In this document: positions 15,034-23,391 of the stretch, piece by piece
Layout of the letters: every line of letters starts with the position of its first letter
Position numbering within the stretch: the stretch's first letter is position 1
Source: M3007 sp046153695
GTDB lineage: Bacteria > Bacteroidota > Bacteroidia > Chitinophagales > Saprospiraceae
Direction: 5' to 3'
Length of the DNA: 33,679 nucleotides
NCBI GenBank assembly: GCA_046153695.1
Contig: JBJXEZ010000093.1
Location: forward strand, 1 to 33,679
Notes under the pieces: model-generated
What the model was told of the DNA's origin: nothing
Seen by the model: the letters and a program-made list of their open reading frames with translations, nothing else
Databases searched by the model: none
Program-made: the position numbers and the translations under genes

Positions 15034-15711
15034 TTACTTCTGCGGCTTTGTCTCGCTGAATGAAACCGTGGCGCTACCGTCGCCTTGCGCCGATTTCACG
15101 ACGACTTTGATTTCATAGGCATCCGGATCGCCGAGCACCATATCGTCAAGCAGGTTCAGGTCGGTCGGAGCCGGGATAGTGCCCGACTGCTTTTCGTCCT
15201 TCACAAAGTCGCTGAACGGGTTGTCTTTGACCCAGAGTTCGTAGTCCACGCTCGTTTTTGACTTGACGTCAATCGAGGCGTAATTATCGGTAGAGATGAT
15301 CTCCTTGGTGGCGGCGGCGGTAGGCGCTGCTGCATCAGGCACGACGGAGATCACCACGCTTTCATCGCTGGAGCCAGTAACGATGAGTACAATACTTTCC
15401 GATCCGGGCTTGCTCAGGCTGAGGTCAACGAGGCTGTTTTTGTCGGCCGGCTCGTCCAAGTGGCCGGACTTGACCAACGTGAGGTTGCCTTTGGCATCTG
15501 CGGCGTACAACTGGTAATCAATGCTGCCCGACTTGATGTCAATTTTGACGGCATCGTTCTTAGCCATGATCTTCGTAGTCACGGGTTCGGCTGCCAAAGC
15601 TCCGCCATCGTTGGACATGGTGGCTGTCCGTAAGTCTTGAGCAGAAACTGTGTTGAACAGAGCGGTGAAACAGAAAGCGGCGCCAAGCGCACGCACAAAG
15701 AAATTCTTCAT
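15034..15711 (-). CDS. Exported protein with two tandem beta-rich domains, unknown function
   Basis: A 225-residue protein with a clear signal peptide (residues 1-24, ending NTVSAQ). The mature part appears to contain two copies of one domain of about 75 residues. The first starts VKIDIKSGSIDYQLYAADAK and ends SSDESVVISVVP; the second starts ASIDVKSKTSVDYELWVKDN and ends GDGSATVSFSE. Both share the order I/VDxKS, DYxLxxxD, a Pro/Asp/Leu-rich turn and a last strand with V-V/T-V-S. This looks like a beta-sandwich repeat. I recognise no named family. It has its own terminator (14972-14996) and follows a terminator upstream (15817-15857), so it is a single-gene transcript beside the ECF sigma gene and could be one of its targets. 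Confidence 0.72.
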   Translation of the reverse strand: MKNFFVRALGAAFCFTALFNTVSAQDLRTATMSNDGGALAAEPVTTKIMAKNDAVKIDIKSGSIDYQLYAADAKGNLTLVKSGHLDEPADKNSLVDLSLSKPGSESIVLIVTGSSDESVVISVVPDAAAPTAAATKEIISTDNYASIDVKSKTSVDYELWVKDNPFSDFVKDEKQSGTIPAPTDLNLLDDMVLGDPDAYEIKVVVKSAQGDGSATVSFSETKPQK

Positions 15712-15816
15712 AGGACGTGTATTTTTTTAGTGAAAGAAAAATGGTTGAACACGCCAATGTATACCGGTACCAGGAGGCGGTTATCACTGGCTTGAACATT
15801 TTTCAAAAAAAATTTC

Positions 15817-15857
15817 ATCCATGAAAATCCACACCTTGGTGCCTGATTTTCATGGAT
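15817..15857 (-). terminator. Intrinsic terminator, minus strand
   Basis: ATCCATGAAAATC (15817-15829) and GATTTTCATGGAT (15845-15857) make a perfect 13-bp stem with a 15-base loop. On the minus strand it is followed by GAAATTTTTTTT. It lies about 100 bp beyond the stop of the FMN split-barrel gene and ends the patatin/split-barrel transcript. Confidence 0.8.
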
Positions 15858-15960
15858 AAAGTGTTTTGAGCGACGTTCAGCGGCTCTATTGCATTAATGC
15901 CTGGATCATTTCCCCGTGGTTGGACTGGTTGGAAAAACAACGCTGGCCCGTTCCCGCGCT

Positions 15961-16659
15961 TCAGCGTTGATAATCGGCGATATACCCGGGCACGGGCAAC
16001 CCGGCCACACCGCTTTCGTCGGGTTCGGGTTCTAAGGGCAGCAGCCGCAGGGGCAAAACGCCCGACCAGACCGCCAAGCCCATATCGGCCTCATCGTCGC
16101 CCACGCCGTGCGCCCGGAACTTGACGGTGGCCTCCTCGATGTCGAGGGCGATGAACATGGTTTTTTTCATCTCGCTGGGGCTGGGTGGGCGGGCCTCGGC
16201 CCAGCGACCGGGAAGCACGTGCTCGGAAAACCGTTCGGCGGCGAGCTGTTTCTCCGCCTCGTCGGTTACGAGCCGGGTTTTGCCGAAGGCGACCACCGAA
16301 CGGTAGTTCATGGAATGGTTGAAGATCGAGCGGGCCAGCACGAGGCCGTCCACCAGGGTCACCGTAGCGCAAATGGGCACACCCTGAGCCAGATGCATGA
16401 AAAAATGACTGCCCACCGATCCGTGCAGGTACAGCGTATTGCCCTCGCGGCAGTAGCCCGTTGGGATGACAAACGGCTGCCCGTCGCGAACGAATCCGAT
16501 ATGGCAAACAAAGCCTTCGTCGAGTACGGCATCGCGCGAGGCGGGGTCAAAGTCGTAGCGTTTCGGGTAGTAGCGCGAGCCTTGGGTACGGGATGTTTTT
16601 TGTTTCACAGCGTAAAAAAGGTTGGTTACCCGATAAGGTTCAGGAATTTGGTTACCCAT
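15961..16659 (-). CDS. FMN split-barrel (pyridoxamine 5'-phosphate oxidase-like) protein
   Basis: A protein of 232 residues from the ATG at 16659, or 216 from a GTG at 16608. The core RYYPKRYDFDPASRDAVLDE, GFVCHIGFVRDGQPFVIPTG, LYLHGSVGSHFFMHLAQGVP and NHSMNYRSVVAFGKTRLV is typical of the flavin-nucleotide-binding, NimA-related group of PNPOx-like proteins (COG3467 type), which bind FMN or F420-like cofactors in the cytosol and whose substrates are mostly unknown. The frame stays open far upstream, but sequence before 16659 lies inside the patatin gene and is nonsense. The ATG start overlaps the patatin stop (16626) by 34 bases; the GTG start lies 18 bases after it and gives a more typical N-terminus. 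Either way the two genes are co-transcribed. Confidence 0.82.
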   Translation of the reverse strand: MGNQIPEPYRVTNLFYAVKQKTSRTQGSRYYPKRYDFDPASRDAVLDEGFVCHIGFVRDGQPFVIPTGYCREGNTLYLHGSVGSHFFMHLAQGVPICATVTLVDGLVLARSIFNHSMNYRSVVAFGKTRLVTDEAEKQLAAERFSEHVLPGRWAEARPPSPSEMKKTMFIALDIEEATVKFRAHGVGDDEADMGLAVWSGVLPLRLLPLEPEPDESGVAGLPVPGYIADYQR

Positions 16660-19412
16660 TTTTTCAGCCTGTCCTCGTCGTCTAACCGGGACAGTTTGCC
16701 AAAGCGCAGGTACACGGGGTTGAGCACGGCTACATAGAGCCAGCTGAGCAGCGAAAACACGAACGCAGCGACGACCAATCCGGCCGATTTGAGCAGGGTA
16801 TTTTGCCAGTTCATGGCCTTGGCCACGAATGAGCCAATGTACAGCGTGGCCACATAACCCAGCACCGACCAGCCGATGGCTTTGAGGGTTTCGGGCGACA
16901 ACATGAACGAATAGGTGAACTCCGTTTCCCAGAAAACGGCGTATATGGAAAAAACAAGCCCCGTAAAAAGGGCAAACCCCAGAAGCATGCCGATGAACGA
17001 CCACAGCCAACTCGTTTTGAACGGTTTGAGCGGCAGTGAGGCGCCGAGGCGCAGCCGCCGGAGCAGGTTTTCGCTCGGTGCCACATGCCGCATCCGAGGT
17101 TCGATGTCGAGGAAGTTCCATGTTTGGCGGCTCACCGGGCTGGTGAGGTATTCAAACTTTTTGTCGCGCATTTCGAGGCTGGTTTGGGCGTAGCCACTGT
17201 ACATGAGGGCGTAGGCTTCGGCATCATTGAATGCGTCGAGGTCGGTACGCAACTCGGCCAGACGGGTTTGCACCTCGCGCCGGATTTCGTACTTGGTCAA
17301 GTCGTGGTCCCGGCGGGTGGGTTCAGTGGAGGCGGTGTTGCGGGGTGGTTCCTCGCAGGTTTTCCAGTTGACAGGGTCTTTGGCCAGCTCTTTTTTGAGG
17401 TGTACAAACATCATGGCCGTGAGCTGAGCTGAGTCAGCGCGGTTTTTCAGGTCGAGCAACTGGCTTTCGCGCACACGCTCTTGCAGCACGAGGTCGGAAC
17501 GGAAAAACACGCCAGTGCCGCCGCCACTGCCTGTGGCGGCGTCGCCGAGCTGTCCGCTGGCATCGCTCACCAGCACGACCTTGCACTCCTGTTCGAACAG
17601 GCTCGATACGCCCTGATTGTCGTGTACGCCCCCATCTACAAGTTCGACATCTATGTCGGGGTACAGGTTTTTCAGCAAAAGTGGCTCGAACAGTACGGGC
17701 ACGCACGATGAAGCACCGACGGCATGGCCCAGCCGAACATTATTTTTATACGGCACGGGGGCCTCATGGTAGTACATGCGGCGCAGGCGCGGCTTGGCAT
17801 CTATGTCCTGTTTAATGTTGCCGGGCGGCTCGCCCATCCACGAAGCGGTGAATTGCCAGTTATGGCCCGTGTTCAGGCTGGTAGCATTCAGTACAAGAAT
17901 GGGCACTTTGTTTCGCCGGTTCCAGTTTTCGGTCTTGAGGTTGAAATCCTTGCCTTCGGGCACATCGGCGGGGCGGATGCGCAGGGTGTGCATCAGGATC
18001 GGCTTGCCCTCCGGATGTATGTTTCGTATAATTTTTTGGTACAAATGCTTTTCGTACAGCTCGCCGAGGCGGTGCGAGCGGGTGTAGTCTTTTTCGAAAA
18101 ATATGCGCAGGTTTTTCCACGGGTTGAGGAAGATGCGCATACGCAGGTTTTTTTGGCAGGCCGACAAAAAAGCGGACTCCATTTCCCGTACGATGCTGAT
18201 GTAGTGCATCTGGCTCATGTCTTCGCCGTGGCGCTCCATCTCGCGTTTGAGCAACATATAGTAGTATGCGCCCACGATGGAACCGCCTGACACACAGGAG
18301 AGCACCTCCACATTGCGCAACACGTCCAGTTCGGCTAATCGGGCAAAAACGCCGATGTGGAAAAGGGCAGCCCGGAACCCGCCTCCTGAAAGGGCAAGCC
18401 CGACTTTGCCCCGAAAGGCGATAGCCAGCGTCTTGTCGTCTGGTTCGTTCGCGTGGGTATGCAGGGCTTTTAGGCAATGGCGGGCGGCCTCGAATATGGC
18501 CGGACGGACAAATCTGGGCAGTCCGGGGTCGTGGTCGGGCATATCACCGAGCCGCTCACCGATCTGGCTCTGGACTTCGGCCAGGCGCATGAGCTGGTCG
18601 GCGGTGGTGATCGCCTGCCAGGTATCCAGCCCGTGCTGTTGGTATTTTTCATAAAAAAACCGGGCACCTTCGTATTCGCCCAGGCCAAAGTATGCTTCGG
18701 CAACGGTGGCCAATTCCCATTGGTTCAGCGCCTTGGGGTCCGTGCCAGTCGAGTAACGTATGTTGGCTTCGCCCAGCAGTTTTTTCAGAATATAGCGGCG
18801 TGTGTCGGCGGCTTGTTTGAGCCGGTCGAGCGCCGACTTGGACATGGGCGTGTTTTTCAGGTCGCCGACTTCCTGTAGCCGAACAAAGGCGATCAGGTCC
18901 GCCACGAAGGCATAATTGATGGCCGTGTAGCCGCGGTCGTCGTCGCCTTCCTTGTTGCCGGGCTGCACCTCGCCGAGGTCGCCGTTGCGGTATTGCCACG
19001 ATAGGTAGCCCTCTCGGTAATAGTGCTCGGAGAAGATGAGGTTCTGGAAGTGGTTGTCGTACTGCCACTTGCGTTTGTAAATAGCGCCTGCAGTGCCGAG
19101 AAACTCTGCGTCGCGGGTGGACTCCAACGACACCGCCTGACGCAGGTAGTGCAGGGCAGTATCGTACTTAGTGGACGAAGGTTGATCGGGGTCTTTGTAC
19201 AGGCAAAAAGCGAGGTGTTTGTTCCAGGCCTTTCGCTTGTCTGCCCCGCCGCCGCCCTTCAGGAGCAGGCCATACAGCTCGCCCGCGTAGTGGTAGCGGG
19301 CAGCTTTGCGCAGGTCGCGGGCGAGGTTCTCGATTTGAGCGGGATCGGTCAGCTGAGCGCGAATGGCAAGCCGCGCAGCGTGGAGGAGGTCGTCAAGTTG
19401 GGTTTTTTCCAT
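16626..19412 (-). CDS. Large patatin-like phospholipase with C-terminal membrane segments
   Basis: A 928-residue protein with no signal peptide. Residues 1-330 are alpha-helical with TPR-like pairs (ALHYLRQAVSLESTRDAEFL, WELATVAEAYFGLGEYEGAR). A patatin domain follows (about 338-640): oxyanion loop LALSGGGFRAALFHIGVF, nucleophile elbow CVSGGS with Ser375, and dyad aspartate Asp593 in VDGGVHDNQG. The elbow has Cys where GxSxG normally has its first Gly. Three membrane segments lie near 802-828, 844-866 and 874-898, so the catalytic domain is probably tethered to the cytoplasmic face of the inner membrane. Patatins hydrolyse phospholipid acyl chains. The gene is divergent from the caspase gene (165 bp between ATGs) and is followed by the split-barrel gene. 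A housekeeping lipase and a membrane-damaging effector are both possible. Confidence 0.88.
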   Translation of the reverse strand: MEKTQLDDLLHAARLAIRAQLTDPAQIENLARDLRKAARYHYAGELYGLLLKGGGGADKRKAWNKHLAFCLYKDPDQPSSTKYDTALHYLRQAVSLESTRDAEFLGTAGAIYKRKWQYDNHFQNLIFSEHYYREGYLSWQYRNGDLGEVQPGNKEGDDDRGYTAINYAFVADLIAFVRLQEVGDLKNTPMSKSALDRLKQAADTRRYILKKLLGEANIRYSTGTDPKALNQWELATVAEAYFGLGEYEGARFFYEKYQQHGLDTWQAITTADQLMRLAEVQSQIGERLGDMPDHDPGLPRFVRPAIFEAARHCLKALHTHANEPDDKTLAIAFRGKVGLALSGGGFRAALFHIGVFARLAELDVLRNVEVLSCVSGGSIVGAYYYMLLKREMERHGEDMSQMHYISIVREMESAFLSACQKNLRMRIFLNPWKNLRIFFEKDYTRSHRLGELYEKHLYQKIIRNIHPEGKPILMHTLRIRPADVPEGKDFNLKTENWNRRNKVPILVLNATSLNTGHNWQFTASWMGEPPGNIKQDIDAKPRLRRMYYHEAPVPYKNNVRLGHAVGASSCVPVLFEPLLLKNLYPDIDVELVDGGVHDNQGVSSLFEQECKVVLVSDASGQLGDAATGSGGGTGVFFRSDLVLQERVRESQLLDLKNRADSAQLTAMMFVHLKKELAKDPVNWKTCEEPPRNTASTEPTRRDHDLTKYEIRREVQTRLAELRTDLDAFNDAEAYALMYSGYAQTSLEMRDKKFEYLTSPVSRQTWNFLDIEPRMRHVAPSENLLRRLRLGASLPLKPFKTSWLWSFIGMLLGFALFTGLVFSIYAVFWETEFTYSFMLSPETLKAIGWSVLGYVATLYIGSFVAKAMNWQNTLLKSAGLVVAAFVFSLLSWLYVAVLNPVYLRFGKLSRLDDEDRLKKWVTKFLNLIG

Positions 19413-19424
19413 TCGTTTTTATCG

Positions 19425-19432
19425 CAAAGTTA
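19425..19432 (-). promoter_or_regulatory. Possible -7 box ahead of the patatin gene
   Basis: The minus strand reads TAACTTTG, an exact TAnnTTTG match, 12 bases before the patatin ATG at 19412. The transcript would be nearly leaderless. No TTTG lies at the expected upstream distance, so the call is tentative. Confidence 0.35.
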
Positions 19433-19577
19433 GTGTTTGTTGGGCTTGTTGGGTCTCTAAAAAAATTTCACCGTACAAGACCCGTAAACTTCTCTACTTT
19501 TCGCCTGAAAAACCAATACCTCTGATAACGTTGCCCTGCCTTCGGAATTAATTGGCATCTATAAAAACTGGTACGTT

Positions 19578-21614
19578 ATGAAGATTTCGTTCGTTTCTGC
19601 TCAAACGCATATCGGGTACTACCGACTGGCGACCCTCGTCCTTATGTTCTTGTTCGGTTTTTCCGCCGTTCATGCCCAATCCGGACGCAAACTGGCCTTA
19701 CTCATCGGTATCGGGGATTATCCGGCTGCCGGTGGCTGGCTGCCTATCAATGCTCCAAATGACCTGCTCGTCATTAGCGACGCGCTGCGCCAACGCGGAT
19801 TCCGAGACGAAAATATAGTTATCGTCAAAAACGAACAAGCCACCCGCGCGGGCATCGAGAATATCTGGAAAACTGTATTCTTGCCCCGTGTACAGCGCGG
19901 CGATGTAATCTACTTCCAATTCTCCGGCCATGGCCAACAGGTGGCCGATAACAACGGCAACAACGACGAACTGGACGGCTACGATGAAGCTATCGTGCCT
20001 TACGACTCGCCGAAGAGCTTCAAATCGGGCGTAAACGAAGGGCAAAAACTCATCCGTGACGACGACTTGAACGATATGTTCAACGACCTCCGTCAACGTC
20101 TCGGCCCATCGGGCAACCTCATGGTCGTGCTCGATGCCTGCCACTCCGGCACCGGCACCCGTGGTATGGCACCCGCCCGCGGCACCGACGAGGCTATGGC
20201 TTCTGACGAGTTCAAGAAAAAATTGACCCATCGCACTGGCGACAACTTCTCGGCACCCCAATTCGGTTCCGCCGGTGCCAGCGAACTCGCACCTATGGCC
20301 GCGTTCTTTGGGTCCGCACACAACCAGCTCAATTTTGAAACCCGCGACGAACAGGGTCAGCTAATCGGTTCGTTGTCGTACGCTCTGAGCAAAAAATTTA
20401 GTCAAGCCTCGCCCAACACCACCTACCGCGGCCTGTTCGATCAGATCCGGGTGGAAATGGGCACAATAGCACCCAATCAGCAACCGCAAGCCGAAGGATC
20501 CCTGGACCAGGAATTGCTCGGAGGGCAACTGCACAAGCGCCCATTGAACTATACCGTGAATCGCTGGAACGACCCCGGATCAGTGGTAGTAAGCGCGGGT
20601 TGGGTACACGGTCTGAACGAAGGCGCAGTAGTCGGCCTGTATCCCGCCGAAACTCGCGACCCCGCACAAGCAGTACCGCTTGCAAAGGGTACTGTACGGA
20701 ACGCACGGCCGTTTGAGGCCACTCTGGAATTGGACAATTCCCTCAACGAGCAAGTTGCCCGCTCGTGCTGGGCTTATGTTTTGGAACAAAATTTCGGCGA
20801 CCTGCGCGTCGGCCTGGCCATCCAACTGCCTGAAGGCCACCCGGTTCGCCAAGAACTTTTGAATAAAACGGCCCGTTACCCGATGATCCGCATCGACGAA
20901 GCGCCAGAAGTGTTCTTGACCGGCAATAGCAACGGTATCCAACTGATCGGTACCGGGGACGTGATGCTTGAAGAGATCGGGAACAACATGTCGCCTGCTG
21001 TGGCAGCAGAGCGTTTGTTCCGCCGTATACTTGACTTCACCCAGGCCAAGTATATTCGAAAATTGGACGTTCGAGGCAATTACCTGAACGTGGATTTCGA
21101 GATCGTACCGGTGCGCTTCGACCCGAATACGCTCAAGGTGGCCGAAGTACTTTCGCTTGATTCCAAGCGCGATGCCTTGGGAAATATTCACTTCCAGGAC
21201 GGCGATGCCTTCACGATTCGGGTAAACAACAGGGGCAATAAAAAGGCCTACTTCACTTTGCTTGATATTCAGCCCGACAACACCATCAACCTGCTCATCC
21301 CCGGACAAGATGATCAACAACTGGACGAGTTTCAGGTTGAACCCGGGAAATCAATGCAGGTGGACAAAATATTCACGATCGGGCCGCCTGCGGGTGTGGA
21401 AGTGTTCAAACTCATTGCAACCTTGAAGTCCGTAGATTTGCGCCCCGTTTCCACAAGCCGTGGTGCCGCTACACGTGATGTAAAAGACCCTTTGGAACAG
21501 CTTTTTGGACAAACTTTTTTCAACGACGAGGTAAAGACCCGCGGCGGAAAAACCGTGAACCTGGCCGCCGGTTCGATGCACGTCCATTCGACCACTTTTA
21601 TCATTGACAAATAA
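19578..21614 (+). CDS. Exported caspase-family protease (metacaspase/orthocaspase type)
   Basis: A 678-residue protein. The signal peptide spans about residues 1-34 (hydrophobic LATLVLMFLFGFSAVHAQ), so the enzyme acts in the periplasm or beyond. The C14 caspase fold covers about 36-260, opening KLALLIGIGDYPAAGGW. Catalytic His118 lies in FSGHGQQ and Cys188 in VVLDACHSGTG. The acidic block DELDGYDEAIVPYDS, after the His, is the metacaspase-type pocket that favours Arg/Lys at P1. A second half (about 330-678) has beta-rich segments (GWVHGLNEGAVVGLYPAETR, DGDAFTIRVNNRGNKKAYFT) similar to the DUF4384-like part of bacterial caspase proteins. The next gene starts one base after its stop, so the two form an operon. 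The patatin gene is divergent. Substrate and activation are unknown. Confidence 0.92.
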   Translation: MKISFVSAQTHIGYYRLATLVLMFLFGFSAVHAQSGRKLALLIGIGDYPAAGGWLPINAPNDLLVISDALRQRGFRDENIVIVKNEQATRAGIENIWKTVFLPRVQRGDVIYFQFSGHGQQVADNNGNNDELDGYDEAIVPYDSPKSFKSGVNEGQKLIRDDDLNDMFNDLRQRLGPSGNLMVVLDACHSGTGTRGMAPARGTDEAMASDEFKKKLTHRTGDNFSAPQFGSAGASELAPMAAFFGSAHNQLNFETRDEQGQLIGSLSYALSKKFSQASPNTTYRGLFDQIRVEMGTIAPNQQPQAEGSLDQELLGGQLHKRPLNYTVNRWNDPGSVVVSAGWVHGLNEGAVVGLYPAETRDPAQAVPLAKGTVRNARPFEATLELDNSLNEQVARSCWAYVLEQNFGDLRVGLAIQLPEGHPVRQELLNKTARYPMIRIDEAPEVFLTGNSNGIQLIGTGDVMLEEIGNNMSPAVAAERLFRRILDFTQAKYIRKLDVRGNYLNVDFEIVPVRFDPNTLKVAEVLSLDSKRDALGNIHFQDGDAFTIRVNNRGNKKAYFTLLDIQPDNTINLLIPGQDDQQLDEFQVEPGKSMQVDKIFTIGPPAGVEVFKLIATLKSVDLRPVSTSRGAATRDVKDPLEQLFGQTFFNDEVKTRGGKTVNLAAGSMHVHSTTFIIDK

Positions 21615-21615
21615 T

Positions 21616-23223
21616 ATGAAACGCACAACCCATTCTGTACAGAAAACCCCCGCCAAACTTCTTCTCGCCATTGCCATACTGCTGAACGCTGTACACCTGT
21701 CTGCTCAAGACCTGCAGATATACTACGACCTGTTCACCGACAGTATGACCTACAAAAAAGGCGGTGTCGAGGTTTTTGACCCGAAAATTCGCAAAGGCGA
21801 TTTCGTAGTCCTGCATTTCACGGAATTCAACCCCTATCTGTACCGCGCCGAAGTGGACGTGGAACAGAGCAACGCCGACGGATGGTCGGGCGGTGCCAGC
21901 TCGGGCGCATTGGGTGCCACCACGGGGATTGCCGGGATGTTGGCTCCCTTTCTGGGCGGCTCACTCGGCACTCCTGGCGGCGGCTCTGGTTCTCCGATGT
22001 CGTTCATGGATCTGCCCCTGCTCAGCTTGGGTCAAGGGAGTCTAAAACTCAGTGACCTGTTTGGCGGTAGCTCGCGTGGCTCCGAAAAACAACTACTGGA
22101 GGATGCCCAAAAACAGCTGCAAACGCTGACCCAGACTCAGTCTCGTATGGCCGAACTTTATCAGGCCATTCAAAAGATGGAGCAATCTGAGCGCGTGGCC
22201 AAGGTGGCCGTCAAATACCTGGACCAGCTGCTGCTTAACCCGCGCATACGGCCATCGATGATCCAAAAAATAGTGGCCGAGTACCAGGCACTGGTTTTTC
22301 CCGAAAAAAGCGCCGATGCTCTGCGCCTTCTGGATGCAATCGAATGGGAAAAGCGCCCCCAGGTAAAAAGCCGACTGTTGCAGGAACTACAGGCCAAACA
22401 GATCGAATTTGACTTGCAAATGGCCAATCTGGAACCGAAGGCCGATGAGTTGAGCAACGTCGCTAATCAAAATAAGGAAATAGAGCAGTTTGTCGCTTCT
22501 CTGCGCAACATCACCGGGCAGGGCGGCCCGCTGCGCCAGCAAATGGAGGCCTACATTGCCGAACAGAACAAAAATGCAGCCAAGCCCATGAGCTTCGAGG
22601 AAATCCTGGAGCTCCAAATGCGGTTCCGCGAACTGGCTGAGCAACAGTTCACGTACCCCGTAGCCATTTCGGTGGAAAAAGGCACTATCATCGTCACCGG
22701 TCGGTTGGTGCCGCTGGACTCCATCGCCTCTGCGGGCAAGGACAAAAAAGTAGGCCCCAAAACCAAAACCGTCAAATTGGAGACCCGCGGTGGCCTGCGC
22801 ATCTCGACTGGTTTCGGCGTGGCCTTTGGGCGTATGCTCGAGCCTTCCGAAGAATTCAGCGTGCGAGACGGGGCTATTGTAGCAGACGAAGGCGGCGTTG
22901 TACAACCCTCTTTGGCCACGTTTATCCACTTTTCGGCCATGAATAGTCGCAAAGGCATCGGCTTGGCAGGCACCTTCGGTATTGGCATCCCGCTCAGCGC
23001 ATCCAGTATCACGTCCCTGAATTTTTACCTCGGCCCCAGCCTGCTCTTTGGACGCGGCCAGCGTATTGTACTCACTGGCGGTATCATGGCTGCTTCGGCC
23101 AAACGCTTGGCCAAAGGCTTCAATATCGGAGACCCCTTCGACCCCGAACAGGGTGACATACCCACCCGCACACGCTACGAACTGGGTTACTTTGTCGGTA
23201 TATCGTTCAGTCTCGGCGGGTAG
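21616..23223 (+). CDS. Exported coiled-coil protein with beta-rich C-terminus, partner of the caspase gene
   Basis: A 535-residue protein starting one base after the caspase stop; an in-frame ATG at 21604 overlaps that stop and is less likely. The signal peptide ends near HLSAQ (about residue 31). Next come a beta-like segment (LQIYYDLFTDSMTYKKGGVE), a Gly/Ser/Leu-rich stretch (about 90-145) that could be a flexible or membrane-active linker, and a helical region rich in Gln/Glu (about 155-345, coiled-coil-like). The last 150 residues alternate polar and hydrophobic with many Gly and aromatics (ISTGFGVAFGRML, GLAGTFGIGIPL, NFYLGPSLLFGRG, RYELGYFVGISFSLGG), as in a small outer-membrane barrel ending in a strand. 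I know no named family. Position implies a job with the caspase: anchor, substrate or regulator. Confidence 0.75.
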   Translation: MKRTTHSVQKTPAKLLLAIAILLNAVHLSAQDLQIYYDLFTDSMTYKKGGVEVFDPKIRKGDFVVLHFTEFNPYLYRAEVDVEQSNADGWSGGASSGALGATTGIAGMLAPFLGGSLGTPGGGSGSPMSFMDLPLLSLGQGSLKLSDLFGGSSRGSEKQLLEDAQKQLQTLTQTQSRMAELYQAIQKMEQSERVAKVAVKYLDQLLLNPRIRPSMIQKIVAEYQALVFPEKSADALRLLDAIEWEKRPQVKSRLLQELQAKQIEFDLQMANLEPKADELSNVANQNKEIEQFVASLRNITGQGGPLRQQMEAYIAEQNKNAAKPMSFEEILELQMRFRELAEQQFTYPVAISVEKGTIIVTGRLVPLDSIASAGKDKKVGPKTKTVKLETRGGLRISTGFGVAFGRMLEPSEEFSVRDGAIVADEGGVVQPSLATFIHFSAMNSRKGIGLAGTFGIGIPLSASSITSLNFYLGPSLLFGRGQRIVLTGGIMAASAKRLAKGFNIGDPFDPEQGDIPTRTRYELGYFVGISFSLGG

Positions 23224-23265
23224 GTGCTGCGCAGTATTATTTGAGAAAAAGTTGATATAGCCATA

Positions 23266-23318
23266 CAGAGGCGCGGATTTTTTTGAAAATCAAATCTTTA
23301 AAAAACCCCGCGCCTCTG
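23266..23318 (+). terminator. Terminator-like hairpin between the second and third genes of the caspase set
   Basis: CAGAGGCGCGG (23266-23276) and CCGCGCCTCTG (23308-23318) form an 11-bp GC-rich stem, and the enclosed T-run and A-run (TTTTTTT and AAAAAA) can extend the pairing. It is followed by CATTTTTG. It lies 43 bp after the stop of the second gene, so the pseudocaspase may be on a separate transcript or subject to partial read-through. Confidence 0.75.
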
Positions 23319-23391
23319 CATTTTTGTGATGGATTACGCTTCAGTCGTGATCCGAGCCAACCTAATTTGTCTAATCAATGTACACGCATCC

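Noticed and set aside
16660..17121. Upstream extension of the split-barrel frame (386 residues in total)
   Set aside because: The extra N-terminal part lies inside the patatin gene and resembles no protein; family similarity starts after 16659.
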